Shown: positions 34,139 to 43,295 of the stretch, piece after piece
Numbering within the stretch: the stretch's first letter is position 1
Layout: the number at the start of each line of letters is the position of its first letter
Origin: UBA6398 sp963660485
GTDB lineage: Bacteria > Bacteroidota > Bacteroidia > Bacteroidales > Bacteroidaceae
Assembly (NCBI GenBank): GCA_963660485.1
Contig: CAVKYH010000008.1
Span: 30,338-94,337, forward strand
Length of the DNA: 64,000 nucleotides
Direction: 5' to 3'
Notes under the pieces: generated by a model
What the model was told of the DNA's origin: nothing
The model's input: only the letters and a program-made list of their open reading frames with translations
Databases searched by the model: none
Program-made: the position numbers and the translations under genes

Positions 34139-36988
34139 ATGGATTACGAGTTTCAGAAAATAGAAGAAAAATGGCGCAAGATATGGGCCGACGAGAAGAT
34201 TTACCACGTTACCGAGGATAGCTCCAAGCCCAAGTATTATGTGTTGAACATGTTTCCTTACCCGTCGGGAGCCGGACTTCATGTGGGCCACCCGCTCGGA
34301 TATATAGCAAGCGATATCTACGCAAGATACAAGCGCTTGCGCGGCTTCAACGTTCTGAACCCCATGGGATACGATGCCTACGGGCTTCCGGCAGAGCAGT
34401 ATGCCATACAAACCGGACAACACCCCGCGATAACCACTGTGAAAAATATCAGCCGCTATCGCGAACAGCTCGACAACATCGGCTTTTCGTTCGACTGGGA
34501 CCGCGAAGTGCGCACCTGCGACCCCGTGTTCTACAAATGGACACAGTGGGCTTTCATACTCATGTTCCGCAGCTACTACTCCAACTCAGAGCAGAAAGCA
34601 CGCCCAATCGACGAACTCATAAGCCATTTCGAAAAGCAGGGAACCGAGGGCATCAACGTAGCATGCAGCGAAGAGTTGATCTTCACCGCAGAGGAATGGA
34701 ACGCCAAGAGCGATGTGGAGAAACAGCAGACCTTGATGAACTACCGCATAGCCTATCTGGGCGAAACCGAAGTGAACTGGTGCGCACAGCTCGGCACAGT
34801 GCTCGCAAACGACGAGGTAGTGGACGGAGTTTCATTGCGCGGCGGCTATCCTGTGGTGCAGAAGAAAATGAAACAATGGTGTCTGCGCGTTTCGGCATAC
34901 GCACAACGTTTGCTCGACGGGCTTGACACGATAGACTGGACCGACTCTCTGAAAGAAACGCAGCGCAACTGGATAGGACGAAGCGAGGGAACGGAAGTGG
35001 AATTCTCGGTTAAGGACAGCGACAAAACGTTCACAATCTTCACCACACGTGCCGACACAATGTTTGGAGTAACCTTCATGGTGCTCGCACCCGAGAGCGA
35101 TTTGGTGGAAGAGCTTACCACGCCCGACCAAAAGGAAGATGTGAAAAACTATGTCGACGCCACGAAGAAACGCACCGAACGTGAACGCATCTCCGACCGC
35201 AAGGTTACGGGCGTGTTCTCAGGTTCGTATGCCATCAACCCATTTACCGGCGAAGAGATACCTGTGTGGATAAGCGATTACGTGCTTGCCGGCTACGGCA
35301 CGGGAGCTATCATGGCCGTTCCCGCACACGACAGCCGCGACTACGCTTTTGCCAAGCATTTCAACCTGCCTATAATCCCACTCATCGAAGGGTGCGACGT
35401 ATCGGAACAGAGCTTCGACGCAAAAGAAGGCATCGTAACCAACTCTCCACGCAAGGACGCCAAACCATATATAGATTTCTCGCTCAACGGACTCACTGTA
35501 AAAGAAGCCATTGCAGCAACCAAGAAATATGTCAAGGCTCACAATCTCGGCCGTGTCAAAGTAAATTACCGCCTGCGCGATGCAATTTTCTCGCGCCAGC
35601 GTTATTGGGGCGAACCTTTCCCCGTTTACTACAAAGACGGCATGCCTCAGATGCTCCCCCTCGAATGTCTGCCGCTCGAATTGCCCGAAGTGGACCAATA
35701 CAAACCCACCGAAACCGGCGAACCTCCGTTGGGAAGAGCAAAAGTATGGGCATGGAACGAACAGGAACGCAAGGTGGTGGACAAAAGCCTTGTTGACAAC
35801 AAAACGGTGTTCCCTCTCGAACTCAACACCATGCCCGGATTTGCAGGGTCTTCGGCATATTATCTGCGCTATATGGACCCGAAAAACAACGAGGCCCTCG
35901 TATCGAAAAACGCCGACGAATATTGGAAATGCGTAGACCTTTATGTGGGCGGCACAGAGCACGCCACGGGACACCTTATCTATTCCCGTTTCTGGAACAA
36001 GGTATTGCACGATTACGGATATTCGGTAACAGAAGAACCATTTGCGAAACTGATCAACCAAGGTATGATTCAGGGACGTTCCAACTTTGTTTACCGCATA
36101 AAAGAAGGCGACGAAAAAGGAAAATACGTATCTCTCGGACTGAAAGACAAGTATGACGTAACGCCGATACACGTTGACGTAAACATTGTGTCAAACGACA
36201 TTCTCGACATAGAGGCTTTCAAACGCTGGAATCCCGAATACAAAAACGCACAGTTCATTCTCGAAGACGGCAAATACGTTTGCGGCTGGGCAATAGAGAA
36301 GATGTCGAAGAGCATGTTCAATGTTGTAAATCCCGATATGGTTGTAGAACGTTACGGAGCCGATACCCTTCGTCTTTACGAGATGTTCCTTGGCCCGATA
36401 AACCAGAGCAAACCGTGGGACAGCAATGGAATTGACGGCTGCTCGCGTTTCCTTCATAAATTGTGGAATCTTTACAACGGCAAAGGCGGGAAGTTTATGC
36501 CCGATGACGCAGAACCGACCGAAGCCAACCTACGCACGCTCCACAAACTCATAAAGAAAGTTACCGAGGACATAGAGAATTTCTCCTACAACACGGCAAT
36601 TTCTGCTTTCATGATAGCTGTGGGTGAATTGAATGTGCAGAAATGTACGTCGCGCAAGGTTCTTGAGCCGCTGGTAGTGCTTGTAGCTCCGTTTGCGCCG
36701 CACATTGCCGAAGAACTATGGGAGCAACTCGACCATACAACGAGTGTGTGTGATGCGGAGTGGCCTGAATTCAACGAGAAATTCATTCAGGAAAGCAGCG
36801 TAACCATGAGCGTTTCGTTTAACGGCAAGACGCGTTTCACGATGCAGTTCCCCGTAGATGCGCCAAAGGAGGAAATCGAAAAGGAAGTGCTTGCAAGCGA
36901 ACAGGCAAAGAAATATACCGACGGCAAACAGATAGTAAAGGTGATTGTTGTGCCGCGCAGAATTGTAAACATCGTAGTTCGCGGATAA
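34139..36988 (+). CDS. leuS: Leucyl-tRNA synthetase
   Basis: Class I synthetase charging tRNA-Leu, 949 residues. The HIGH signature is GLHVGHPLGY within PYPSGAGLHVGHPLG (about residues 38-52). The editing domain lies between 220 and 420 (TRADTMFGVTFMVLAP, GTGAIMAVPAHDSRD). KMSKS is visible as KMSKSMFNVVNP near residue 722. An insertion before the KMSKS loop makes it longer than the E. coli enzyme, as usual in this phylum. It is monocistronic or leads into the YitT gene. Confidence 0.98.
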   Translation: MDYEFQKIEEKWRKIWADEKIYHVTEDSSKPKYYVLNMFPYPSGAGLHVGHPLGYIASDIYARYKRLRGFNVLNPMGYDAYGLPAEQYAIQTGQHPAITTVKNISRYREQLDNIGFSFDWDREVRTCDPVFYKWTQWAFILMFRSYYSNSEQKARPIDELISHFEKQGTEGINVACSEELIFTAEEWNAKSDVEKQQTLMNYRIAYLGETEVNWCAQLGTVLANDEVVDGVSLRGGYPVVQKKMKQWCLRVSAYAQRLLDGLDTIDWTDSLKETQRNWIGRSEGTEVEFSVKDSDKTFTIFTTRADTMFGVTFMVLAPESDLVEELTTPDQKEDVKNYVDATKKRTERERISDRKVTGVFSGSYAINPFTGEEIPVWISDYVLAGYGTGAIMAVPAHDSRDYAFAKHFNLPIIPLIEGCDVSEQSFDAKEGIVTNSPRKDAKPYIDFSLNGLTVKEAIAATKKYVKAHNLGRVKVNYRLRDAIFSRQRYWGEPFPVYYKDGMPQMLPLECLPLELPEVDQYKPTETGEPPLGRAKVWAWNEQERKVVDKSLVDNKTVFPLELNTMPGFAGSSAYYLRYMDPKNNEALVSKNADEYWKCVDLYVGGTEHATGHLIYSRFWNKVLHDYGYSVTEEPFAKLINQGMIQGRSNFVYRIKEGDEKGKYVSLGLKDKYDVTPIHVDVNIVSNDILDIEAFKRWNPEYKNAQFILEDGKYVCGWAIEKMSKSMFNVVNPDMVVERYGADTLRLYEMFLGPINQSKPWDSNGIDGCSRFLHKLWNLYNGKGGKFMPDDAEPTEANLRTLHKLIKKVTEDIENFSYNTAISAFMIAVGELNVQKCTSRKVLEPLVVLVAPFAPHIAEELWEQLDHTTSVCDAEWPEFNEKFIQESSVTMSVSFNGKTRFTMQFPVDAPKEEIEKEVLASEQAKKYTDGKQIVKVIVVPRRIVNIVVRG

Positions 36989-37019
36989 TCCGCGGCTTTG
37001 AATTGGCAAAGGTTTAGGT

Positions 37020-37955
37020 ATGGAGCATTCTTTGAGCATGCCGGGCGTTAAGATAACGCCTCTGCAATATCTGCACGACTATGCGCTTATCACGTTTGGG
37101 CTTTTCTGCTATGCTGTAGGCTTCACGTGTTTCATTCTGCCCTATCAAATCACCACGGGAGCCGTTGCCGGTATCGGCGCATTGGTTTTCTATGCTACCC
37201 AAGGCGCTATTCCTGCCCACTATCCCTATTTGATTATCAACACCCTCCTATTGGTTGCTGCCATTAAGGAACTTGGTTGGAGATTTTGTATAAAGACAAT
37301 TTACGCGGTGCTTGTGCTCAGTTTTTTCATGGCTGTGGGCAAGGATTTGATACAAGGTCTTGAAGGATTTCCGTTGAATTCCGAGCAGATGCCTGTGCTT
37401 CTTGGCGAGAACCAGGGCTTTATGGCGTGTGTGATAGGGGCTTTGCTTGAAGGTGTGGGCATTGCGCTCGTTTTTCTTCAGGGCGGAAGCACGGGCGGAA
37501 CCGACATTATTGCCGCCATAGTGAACAAGTATCGCGACATCACCATTGGGCAGATGATGATTGTGCTCGACCTTTTGATTATCACGGCTTCGCTTTTCAC
37601 GCCTGTGGGCGATCTCACGAAACTATTGTTTGGATACTGCACACTGATCATTACCAACACCACGCTCGACTATGTGCTGAATGCGGGCAGGCAGAGCGTG
37701 CAGTTTCTTATCATATCGCGCAATTACGAGGCCATAGCTTCGGCGATTGAGTACTATCATCGTGGCGTTACTGTGCTTGACGGGCACGGCTGGTATAGCA
37801 AACAGGAACAAAAGGTGCTCATTGTGCTTGCACGACGTAGGGAAAGCAAGGATATTTTCCGCATTATCAAACATACCGATCCCAAGGCTTTTGTTTCGCA
37901 AAGCAAGGTTATCGGCGTCTACGGCGAGGGATTCGACAAGGTAAAGGTGAAATGA
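37020..37955 (+). CDS. YitT family membrane protein
   Basis: A 311-residue protein with five to six membrane helices in the first 200 residues (ALITFGLFCYAVGFTCFILP, VLVLSFFMAVGKDLI, IIAAIVNKYRDITIGQMM) and a C-terminal cytoplasmic DUF2179-type domain (GVTVLDGHGWYSKQEQKVLI). Transport of an unknown solute is suspected for the family, not proven. It follows leuS by 31 bp and overlaps the next gene by 4 bp. Confidence 0.9.
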   Translation: MEHSLSMPGVKITPLQYLHDYALITFGLFCYAVGFTCFILPYQITTGAVAGIGALVFYATQGAIPAHYPYLIINTLLLVAAIKELGWRFCIKTIYAVLVLSFFMAVGKDLIQGLEGFPLNSEQMPVLLGENQGFMACVIGALLEGVGIALVFLQGGSTGGTDIIAAIVNKYRDITIGQMMIVLDLLIITASLFTPVGDLTKLLFGYCTLIITNTTLDYVLNAGRQSVQFLIISRNYEAIASAIEYYHRGVTVLDGHGWYSKQEQKVLIVLARRRESKDIFRIIKHTDPKAFVSQSKVIGVYGEGFDKVKVK

Positions 37956-38782
37956 CCCGCCGCAGCGCAAATCTCCTCACCGTTGTGCCTATGGGCGGAT
38001 TGGGCAACCGCATGCGTGTTGTCCGTTCGGCCTATGCTTTTGCGCTCGAGGGAGAATGTGAGGTGGAGGTGGCTTTTGCGGCAAACCATGAGTGTGGCTG
38101 CAATTTCAGCGACGTATTCCGGCCTATTTCTTTGCCTTCGGGTAATTTCTCCATACGCGAGTCGCGGTGGGCAGATGCCCCGCCGTCGCGCGAAAACCTG
38201 CACCTGCCGCAAATGGTGCGCACCCTGCGCGGAACGAAGCAGTTTTGCAACCTGCGCCAATGCGACCTTGATTTTCTGAAAGAGGTAGTTTCAAAAAATC
38301 ATTCTGTTTACATCTCCACTTGCTACGAGTTTTATGCCAACCCAATACCCATGTCGCGGCTTTTCAAGCCTTCGGATAGGGTGGAGCAGGCAATGCGTCC
38401 CGTTTTAAGCCGTTTTGGAGCGCATACGGCGGGTTTTCATGTGCGCACCACCGATAATGCGCAATCCTTGAAACAAAGCCCGTACAGGCTATTTGCCGAG
38501 GCCGCGCGAAGAGAACTCGCCGAAAATCCCCAGACTACGCTTTTCCTTGCCACCGACAGCGATGAAATACGCAGGAAATTCCTTTCGGAATTCGGGAAAA
38601 GCGCAATATGCAGCGATGCCGAGCTTTCGCGCTCGTCAAAGCACGGAATGATTGCCGCCGCCGCCGATTTGTTTCTGCTCTCGCGCTGCAATAAAATCTA
38701 CGGCAGCCATTATTCCTCGTTTTCCGAGATAGCTGCGGAACTCGACGACAAACAAGCCGAAATCTTGCGCCTTTCAAATTGA
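37952..38782 (+). CDS. Fucosyltransferase-like glycosyltransferase
   Basis: A 276-residue protein with the nucleotide-sugar motif GGLGNRMRVV (about residues 15-24) and HVRTTDN near residue 147, the pattern of GT11/GT23-type and O-fucosyltransferase folds. A DxD-like FLATDSDEIRRKF segment follows. No signal peptide or membrane helix. The ATG overlaps the YitT stop (ATGA), so translation is coupled. The sugar and acceptor cannot be predicted; it is not part of a visible polysaccharide locus. Confidence 0.75.
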   Translation: MTRRSANLLTVVPMGGLGNRMRVVRSAYAFALEGECEVEVAFAANHECGCNFSDVFRPISLPSGNFSIRESRWADAPPSRENLHLPQMVRTLRGTKQFCNLRQCDLDFLKEVVSKNHSVYISTCYEFYANPIPMSRLFKPSDRVEQAMRPVLSRFGAHTAGFHVRTTDNAQSLKQSPYRLFAEAARRELAENPQTTLFLATDSDEIRRKFLSEFGKSAICSDAELSRSSKHGMIAAAADLFLLSRCNKIYGSHYSSFSEIAAELDDKQAEILRLSN

Positions 38783-38820
38783 TTTTTCAGGAGACATGAA
38801 ACGTCTCCTTTATGATGCGG

Positions 38821-38952
38821 AATTTTCTACACGGCATCTCGTAAAAACTCCAAGGCCCGGAATTTAAATTCCGACGCATCTAATTTAAATTAGGTCTGAC
38901 CTCGTAAAAGCCACTTCAAACCTCTTGAAAACGAGATACTTACGAGTTTTTT
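38821..38952. repeat. phased 21-bp repeat array J
   Basis: Seven cores at 38821, 38842, 38863, 38884, 38905, 38926 and 38947. It is the reverse complement of arrays H and I with a few substitutions, including the outer words otherwise seen only in H and I. So the same long element exists in both orientations. Confidence 0.93.
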
Positions 38953-39090
38953 CGAAATCTGCCTAAAATATTGGTTTACAGCGCGTTGCAAAAAATGCCC
39001 CGCACATCTCTTTGCCGGCGTTGGGAAAGCCCGGAATATTATTCGCCAACGGGGCGCGGAAAGCCTGCGGCATATCTCGTAAATTTGTGG

Positions 39091-39098
39091 TAACTTTG
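39091..39098 (+). promoter_or_regulatory. tyrS -7 promoter element
   Basis: TAACTTTG, 42 bases before the tyrS ATG; matches TAnnTTTG. Confidence 0.6.
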
Positions 39099-39140
39099 CA
39101 TTTACTAAACATTAACCCTTAAAAAACAAACAATCATTCG

Positions 39141-40436
39141 ATGAATTTCGTTGACGAAATCAAATGGCGCGGTATGCTGCATCAGATGATGCCCGGAACC
39201 GATGAACTTTTCAACAAAGGCATGGTTACAGCCTATGTGGGAATCGATCCCACGGCTGACAGCCTGCACATAGGACACCTTTGCGGAATAATGATGCTCC
39301 GGCATTTGCAGAAAGCCGGACACAAACCGCTGGCACTCGTGGGAGGAGCTACGGGAATGATTGGCGACCCCTCGGGAAAGAGCCAGGAACGAAACCTGCT
39401 CGACGAAGAAACGCTCGCCCACAACATAGCCGGAATCAAAAGCCAGCTATCGCATTTCCTCGACTTTGAAAGCGATGCACCAAACCGCGCAGAACTCGTG
39501 AACAACTACGACTGGATGAAGGATTACAGTTTCCTCAACTTCATACGCGACATCGGCAAACACATCACCGTGAACTACATGATGGCAAAAGACAGCGTGC
39601 AGAAACGTCTCAATGGAGAAGCACGCGACGGGCTTTCGTTTACCGAATTCTCCTACCAACTCTTGCAGGGATACGACTTCCTCTATCTTTACAGCCATAA
39701 AAACTGCAAACTTCAAATGGGCGGAAGCGACCAATGGGGAAACATCACCACCGGAGCCGAACTGATTCGCCGCACACTCGGACCCGAAGCCGACGCATAC
39801 GCACTCACCTGTCCGCTAATCAAGAAAAGCGACGGCAGAAAGTTCGGAAAAACCGAACAAGGCAACATCTGGCTAAGCCCCGAGCGTACCACTCCCTACA
39901 CATTCTATCAATTCTGGCTGAATGTGGCTGACGACGACGCAGAGAAGTATATCAAAATATTCACCTCGCTCACAAAAGAAGAGATTGACGCAGCCGTGGC
40001 AGAACATAAGGAAGATCCCGGACAGCGCAAGCTACAAAAACTCCTCGCAAAGGAAATCACCGTGATGGTTCACTCGCAAGAGGCATACGAAACGGCACTC
40101 GAGGCAAGCAACATACTATTCGGCAAAGCCACCAAGGAGAATCTTCTGAAACTCGACGAACGCACACTGCTCGATGTCTTTGGCGGAGTGCCCCATTTCG
40201 AAGTGGCGAAAGACCAAGCCCTCGGAGCGCGCGCCGTTGACCTGCTGGCAGAAACCACACAATGCTTCGCGTCGAAAGGAGAAATGCGCAAACTCACCCA
40301 AGGTGGCGGTGTGAGCATAAACAAAGACAAACTGCAGCAATTCGACCGCACAATAACCGAAGACGACCTTATCGACGGAAGATATATAATCGTTCAGCGC
40401 GGAAAGAAAAACTACTACCTCATAATTGTAAAGTAA
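39141..40436 (+). CDS. tyrS: Tyrosyl-tRNA synthetase
   Basis: Class I synthetase, 431 residues. The HIGH signature is DSLHIGHLCG and the KMSKS-loop equivalent is KFGKTEQGN (about residues 233-241). The C-terminal S4 RNA-binding domain is present (GGVSINKDKLQQFDRTITE). Typical TyrS1-type length. Followed by an intrinsic terminator and then mutS. Confidence 0.98.
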   Translation: MNFVDEIKWRGMLHQMMPGTDELFNKGMVTAYVGIDPTADSLHIGHLCGIMMLRHLQKAGHKPLALVGGATGMIGDPSGKSQERNLLDEETLAHNIAGIKSQLSHFLDFESDAPNRAELVNNYDWMKDYSFLNFIRDIGKHITVNYMMAKDSVQKRLNGEARDGLSFTEFSYQLLQGYDFLYLYSHKNCKLQMGGSDQWGNITTGAELIRRTLGPEADAYALTCPLIKKSDGRKFGKTEQGNIWLSPERTTPYTFYQFWLNVADDDAEKYIKIFTSLTKEEIDAAVAEHKEDPGQRKLQKLLAKEITVMVHSQEAYETALEASNILFGKATKENLLKLDERTLLDVFGGVPHFEVAKDQALGARAVDLLAETTQCFASKGEMRKLTQGGGVSINKDKLQQFDRTITEDDLIDGRYIIVQRGKKNYYLIIVK

Positions 40437-40467
40437 ATAAACGCTCCGCCAACGCGGAATACAATCC

Positions 40468-40513
40468 CCAAACCGCCTTTGACCGGCACAATCCGGCACA
40501 AGGGCGGTTTTTC
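40468..40513 (+). terminator. intrinsic terminator after tyrS
   Basis: A long hairpin whose base pairs AAACCGCC with GGGCGGTTT, with an inner CCGG pairing and a T-run. Confidence 0.7.
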
Positions 40514-40526
40514 AATCAAAAAATGG

Positions 40527-40534
40527 TATCTTTG
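40527..40534 (+). promoter_or_regulatory. mutS -7 promoter element
   Basis: TATCTTTG, 27 bases before the mutS ATG; matches TAnnTTTG. Confidence 0.6.
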
Positions 40535-40560
40535 CTCAATTCCAAAACAATCAAAACCAC

Positions 40561-43170
40561 ATGGCAGGCGAAGCACTAACCCCGATGATGCAACAATTCA
40601 AGAAGTTCAAATCCGAACATCCTGACGCGTTGATACTGTTTCGCTGCGGAGACTTCTATGAAACCTATATGGACGATGCAGTAACCGCATCAGCCGTATT
40701 GGGAATAACCCTCACACACCGCAGCTCAAAGGGCGACGGAAAAGCCACGGAGATGGCAGGATTTCCATTCCATGCCCTCGATGCCTACTTGCCCAAACTT
40801 ATTCGCGCAGGCTTCAGAGTGGCAATTTGCGACCAGCTCGAAGACCCGAAACTCGCCAAAAAACTTGTGAAACGCGGCATCACCGAAGTGGTAACGCCCG
40901 GAGTGGCGCTGAGCGACAATGTGCTTTCATCGAAAGAGAACAACTTTCTCGCGGCAGTGTATTTCGGCAACGGCGCATGCGGACTTTCTTTTCTCGATAT
41001 ATCCACAGGCGAATTTCTATGTGCCGAGGGAACCACGGAATATGTGGACAAATTGCTCGCAAACTTCGCCCCGAAAGAAATATTGGTGGAAAGAGGACGA
41101 AAAGAAAAGTTCCTGAAAATTTTTGGCAAGTACTACGTTTACGAACTCGACGACTGGGCTTTCGTGGAACGCGGCGCAAGAGAAAAACTTCAGAAACATT
41201 TCGGCGTGAAAACGCTCAAAGGTTTCGGCATTGACTATATGCACAACGGCATAACGGCCGCAGGAGCTGTGTTGCAGTATCTCGAAATGACGCAACACAC
41301 CCACACGGGACACATAACCGCCATAAGACGGATTGACGAGGAGAGATTCGTAAAACTCGACAAGTTTACCGTGAGAAACCTTGAGATTGTGCAGCCGATG
41401 AACGAGGGCGGAAACACGTTGCTCAATATCATCGACCGCACACAGTCTCCAATGGGCGAGAGATTGCTTAGAAGATGGCTTTTGTTCCCTCTGCGCGATG
41501 TGAAACAGATAGAAAAGCGGCAGAATGTGGTGGAATATTTTTTCCGCAACCCGGATTTTCGCGAAATAATCAATGAAAATCTGAAAGGAATCGGAGATAT
41601 CGAGCGCCTTACCTCAAAGATTGCTTCCGAGCGTGTGAGTCCGCGCGAAATGGCGCAGCTTCTTTGTGCGCTCAACTGTATGGAGCCTATCAAGAAGCAT
41701 TGCCAGGACGCCGCCGACGAGAGTCTTGCGAAAATAGGGGCACAGATTTCCACCTGCGACGAGTTGCGCGCAAAAATCAAGCGGGAACTTGTGCCCGATC
41801 CGCCGTCGATGGTTTCAAAAGGTGGCGTGATAGCCGAAGGATATAACGAGGAACTCGACGAATTGCGCCGCATTTCCCATTCAAGCAAGGACGTGCTGAT
41901 ACATCTGCGCGACGAAGAGAGCGAGGAAACCGGTATCCCGTCGCTGAAAATAGGTTTCAACAATGTTTTCGGCTATTATCTCGAAGTTAGAAACATTTAC
42001 AAGGAGCGCGTGCCGGAGAATTGGATACGCAAACAGACTCTTGTGAGCGCGGAGAGGTATATTACGCCCGAATTAAAGGAGTTGGAAGAAAAGATATTGG
42101 GCGCAGAAGACCGCATACTTGCCCTCGAAACGAAACTCTACGGGGAGCTGGTTTCCTATGCCCTGCAATATATCACCGCCTTACAGTTGGATTCTGCGCT
42201 TATAGCCGATGTGGATTGCCTACATTCCTTTGCCGTAACGGCGCAAGAGCACAGATATGTTCGCCCCGTTGTTGACGAAAGCGATGTGCTTGACATTAAA
42301 TCGGGCAGACACCCTGTGATTGAAACTCAGATGCCGCCCGGCGAAAGCTATGTGGCTAATGATGTGTATCTCGACACGGAAAAGCAGCAAATCATCATAC
42401 TTACCGGTCCCAATATGGCCGGAAAATCGGCACTCCTGCGCCAAACGGCATTAATAGCTCTGATGGCGCAAACCGGTTGCTACGTTCCCGCCGAAAGCGC
42501 AAGGGTTGGGCTGGTCGACAAAATCTTTACGCGCGTGGGGGCAAGCGACAACATTTCGGTGGGAGAGTCTACTTTCATGCTCGAAATGAGCGAAGCGGCA
42601 AGCATAATGAACAATATGTCGCAGCATAGCCTTGTGCTTTTCGACGAATTGGGCCGAGGCACGTCAACCTACGACGGAATAAGCATAGCATGGGCTATCG
42701 TGGAATATCTTCACGAGGGCGCAAAGGGGCACCCGCGCACGCTTTTTGCCACACACTATCATGAACTGAACGGAATGGAGAAACATTTCAACAGGATAAG
42801 GAATTTCAACATCACAGTGTGTGAAAGCGGGGGCAGAATAGTTTTCCTGCGCAAGCTCGAGCCCGGAGGCACGGAACATTCCTTTGGTATTCATGTGGCA
42901 AGGCTTGCAGGCATGCCGCCGTCGATTATAAAGCGTTCCGAAGTGATTTTGAAAGAACTCGAAGCGGCTACTCCGGGCGAGAATGTTACGAAACAGGTGG
43001 ACAATATCGCTTCTTCGCGCGAGGGAACCCAGTTGAGTTTCTTCCAGCTCGACGATCCGGTGCTTACACAAATACGCGATGAAATTCTCGGGCTTGACAT
43101 AAATAATCTCACGCCCATGGAGGCACTTAACAAGCTAAACAGCATCAAACATATACTCACCGGGAAATAA
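40561..43170 (+). CDS. mutS: DNA mismatch repair protein MutS
   Basis: Recognises mismatches and starts repair. Domain I contains the wedge motif as FRCGDFYETYMDDA (Phe-Tyr-Glu). The ATPase has TGPNMAGKSALLRQ (Walker A), STFMLEMSEAASIM and LVLFDELGRGTSTYDG (Walker B). The 869-residue length is typical of MutS1. It ends 36 bp before array K and converges on the acyltransferase gene. Confidence 0.98.
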   Translation: MAGEALTPMMQQFKKFKSEHPDALILFRCGDFYETYMDDAVTASAVLGITLTHRSSKGDGKATEMAGFPFHALDAYLPKLIRAGFRVAICDQLEDPKLAKKLVKRGITEVVTPGVALSDNVLSSKENNFLAAVYFGNGACGLSFLDISTGEFLCAEGTTEYVDKLLANFAPKEILVERGRKEKFLKIFGKYYVYELDDWAFVERGAREKLQKHFGVKTLKGFGIDYMHNGITAAGAVLQYLEMTQHTHTGHITAIRRIDEERFVKLDKFTVRNLEIVQPMNEGGNTLLNIIDRTQSPMGERLLRRWLLFPLRDVKQIEKRQNVVEYFFRNPDFREIINENLKGIGDIERLTSKIASERVSPREMAQLLCALNCMEPIKKHCQDAADESLAKIGAQISTCDELRAKIKRELVPDPPSMVSKGGVIAEGYNEELDELRRISHSSKDVLIHLRDEESEETGIPSLKIGFNNVFGYYLEVRNIYKERVPENWIRKQTLVSAERYITPELKELEEKILGAEDRILALETKLYGELVSYALQYITALQLDSALIADVDCLHSFAVTAQEHRYVRPVVDESDVLDIKSGRHPVIETQMPPGESYVANDVYLDTEKQQIIILTGPNMAGKSALLRQTALIALMAQTGCYVPAESARVGLVDKIFTRVGASDNISVGESTFMLEMSEAASIMNNMSQHSLVLFDELGRGTSTYDGISIAWAIVEYLHEGAKGHPRTLFATHYHELNGMEKHFNRIRNFNITVCESGGRIVFLRKLEPGGTEHSFGIHVARLAGMPPSIIKRSEVILKELEAATPGENVTKQVDNIASSREGTQLSFFQLDDPVLTQIRDEILGLDINNLTPMEALNKLNSIKHILTGK

Positions 43171-43205
43171 GCGCTTGGGCACAAAAATATCAATGCGAGA
43201 ATAGG

Positions 43206-43295
43206 CCGTTACGATGTCAGACATTATTTAAATAATGTCTGACATCGTTTAAATAATATCGGTTATCGTTTTTGCGTTAAGCCTTATCGGAAAAA
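43206..43295. repeat. phased 21-bp repeat array K
   Basis: Cores at 43206, 43227 (TTTAAA), 43248 (TTTAAA), 43269 and 43290, all 21 bp apart. A 38-bp perfect palindrome spans 43211-43248. The last spacer CGTTAAGCCTTATCG contains the stop codon of the minus-strand acyltransferase (43277-43279), so the array encodes its last residues. Confidence 0.93.

Larger units (their letters stand above)
38783..39140. other. intergenic glycosyltransferase / tyrS, 358 bp
   Basis: A small hairpin (AGGAGAC / GTCTCCT, about 38789-38810) follows the glycosyltransferase. Array J fills 38821-38952, and the tyrS promoter lies at 39091. Nothing recognisable between 38960 and 39085. Confidence 0.7.

Noticed and set aside
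35255..35275. Perfect DnaA box TGTGGATAA in leuS
   Set aside because: It lies inside a conserved coding segment (VWISD), is single, and has no AT-rich region nearby.
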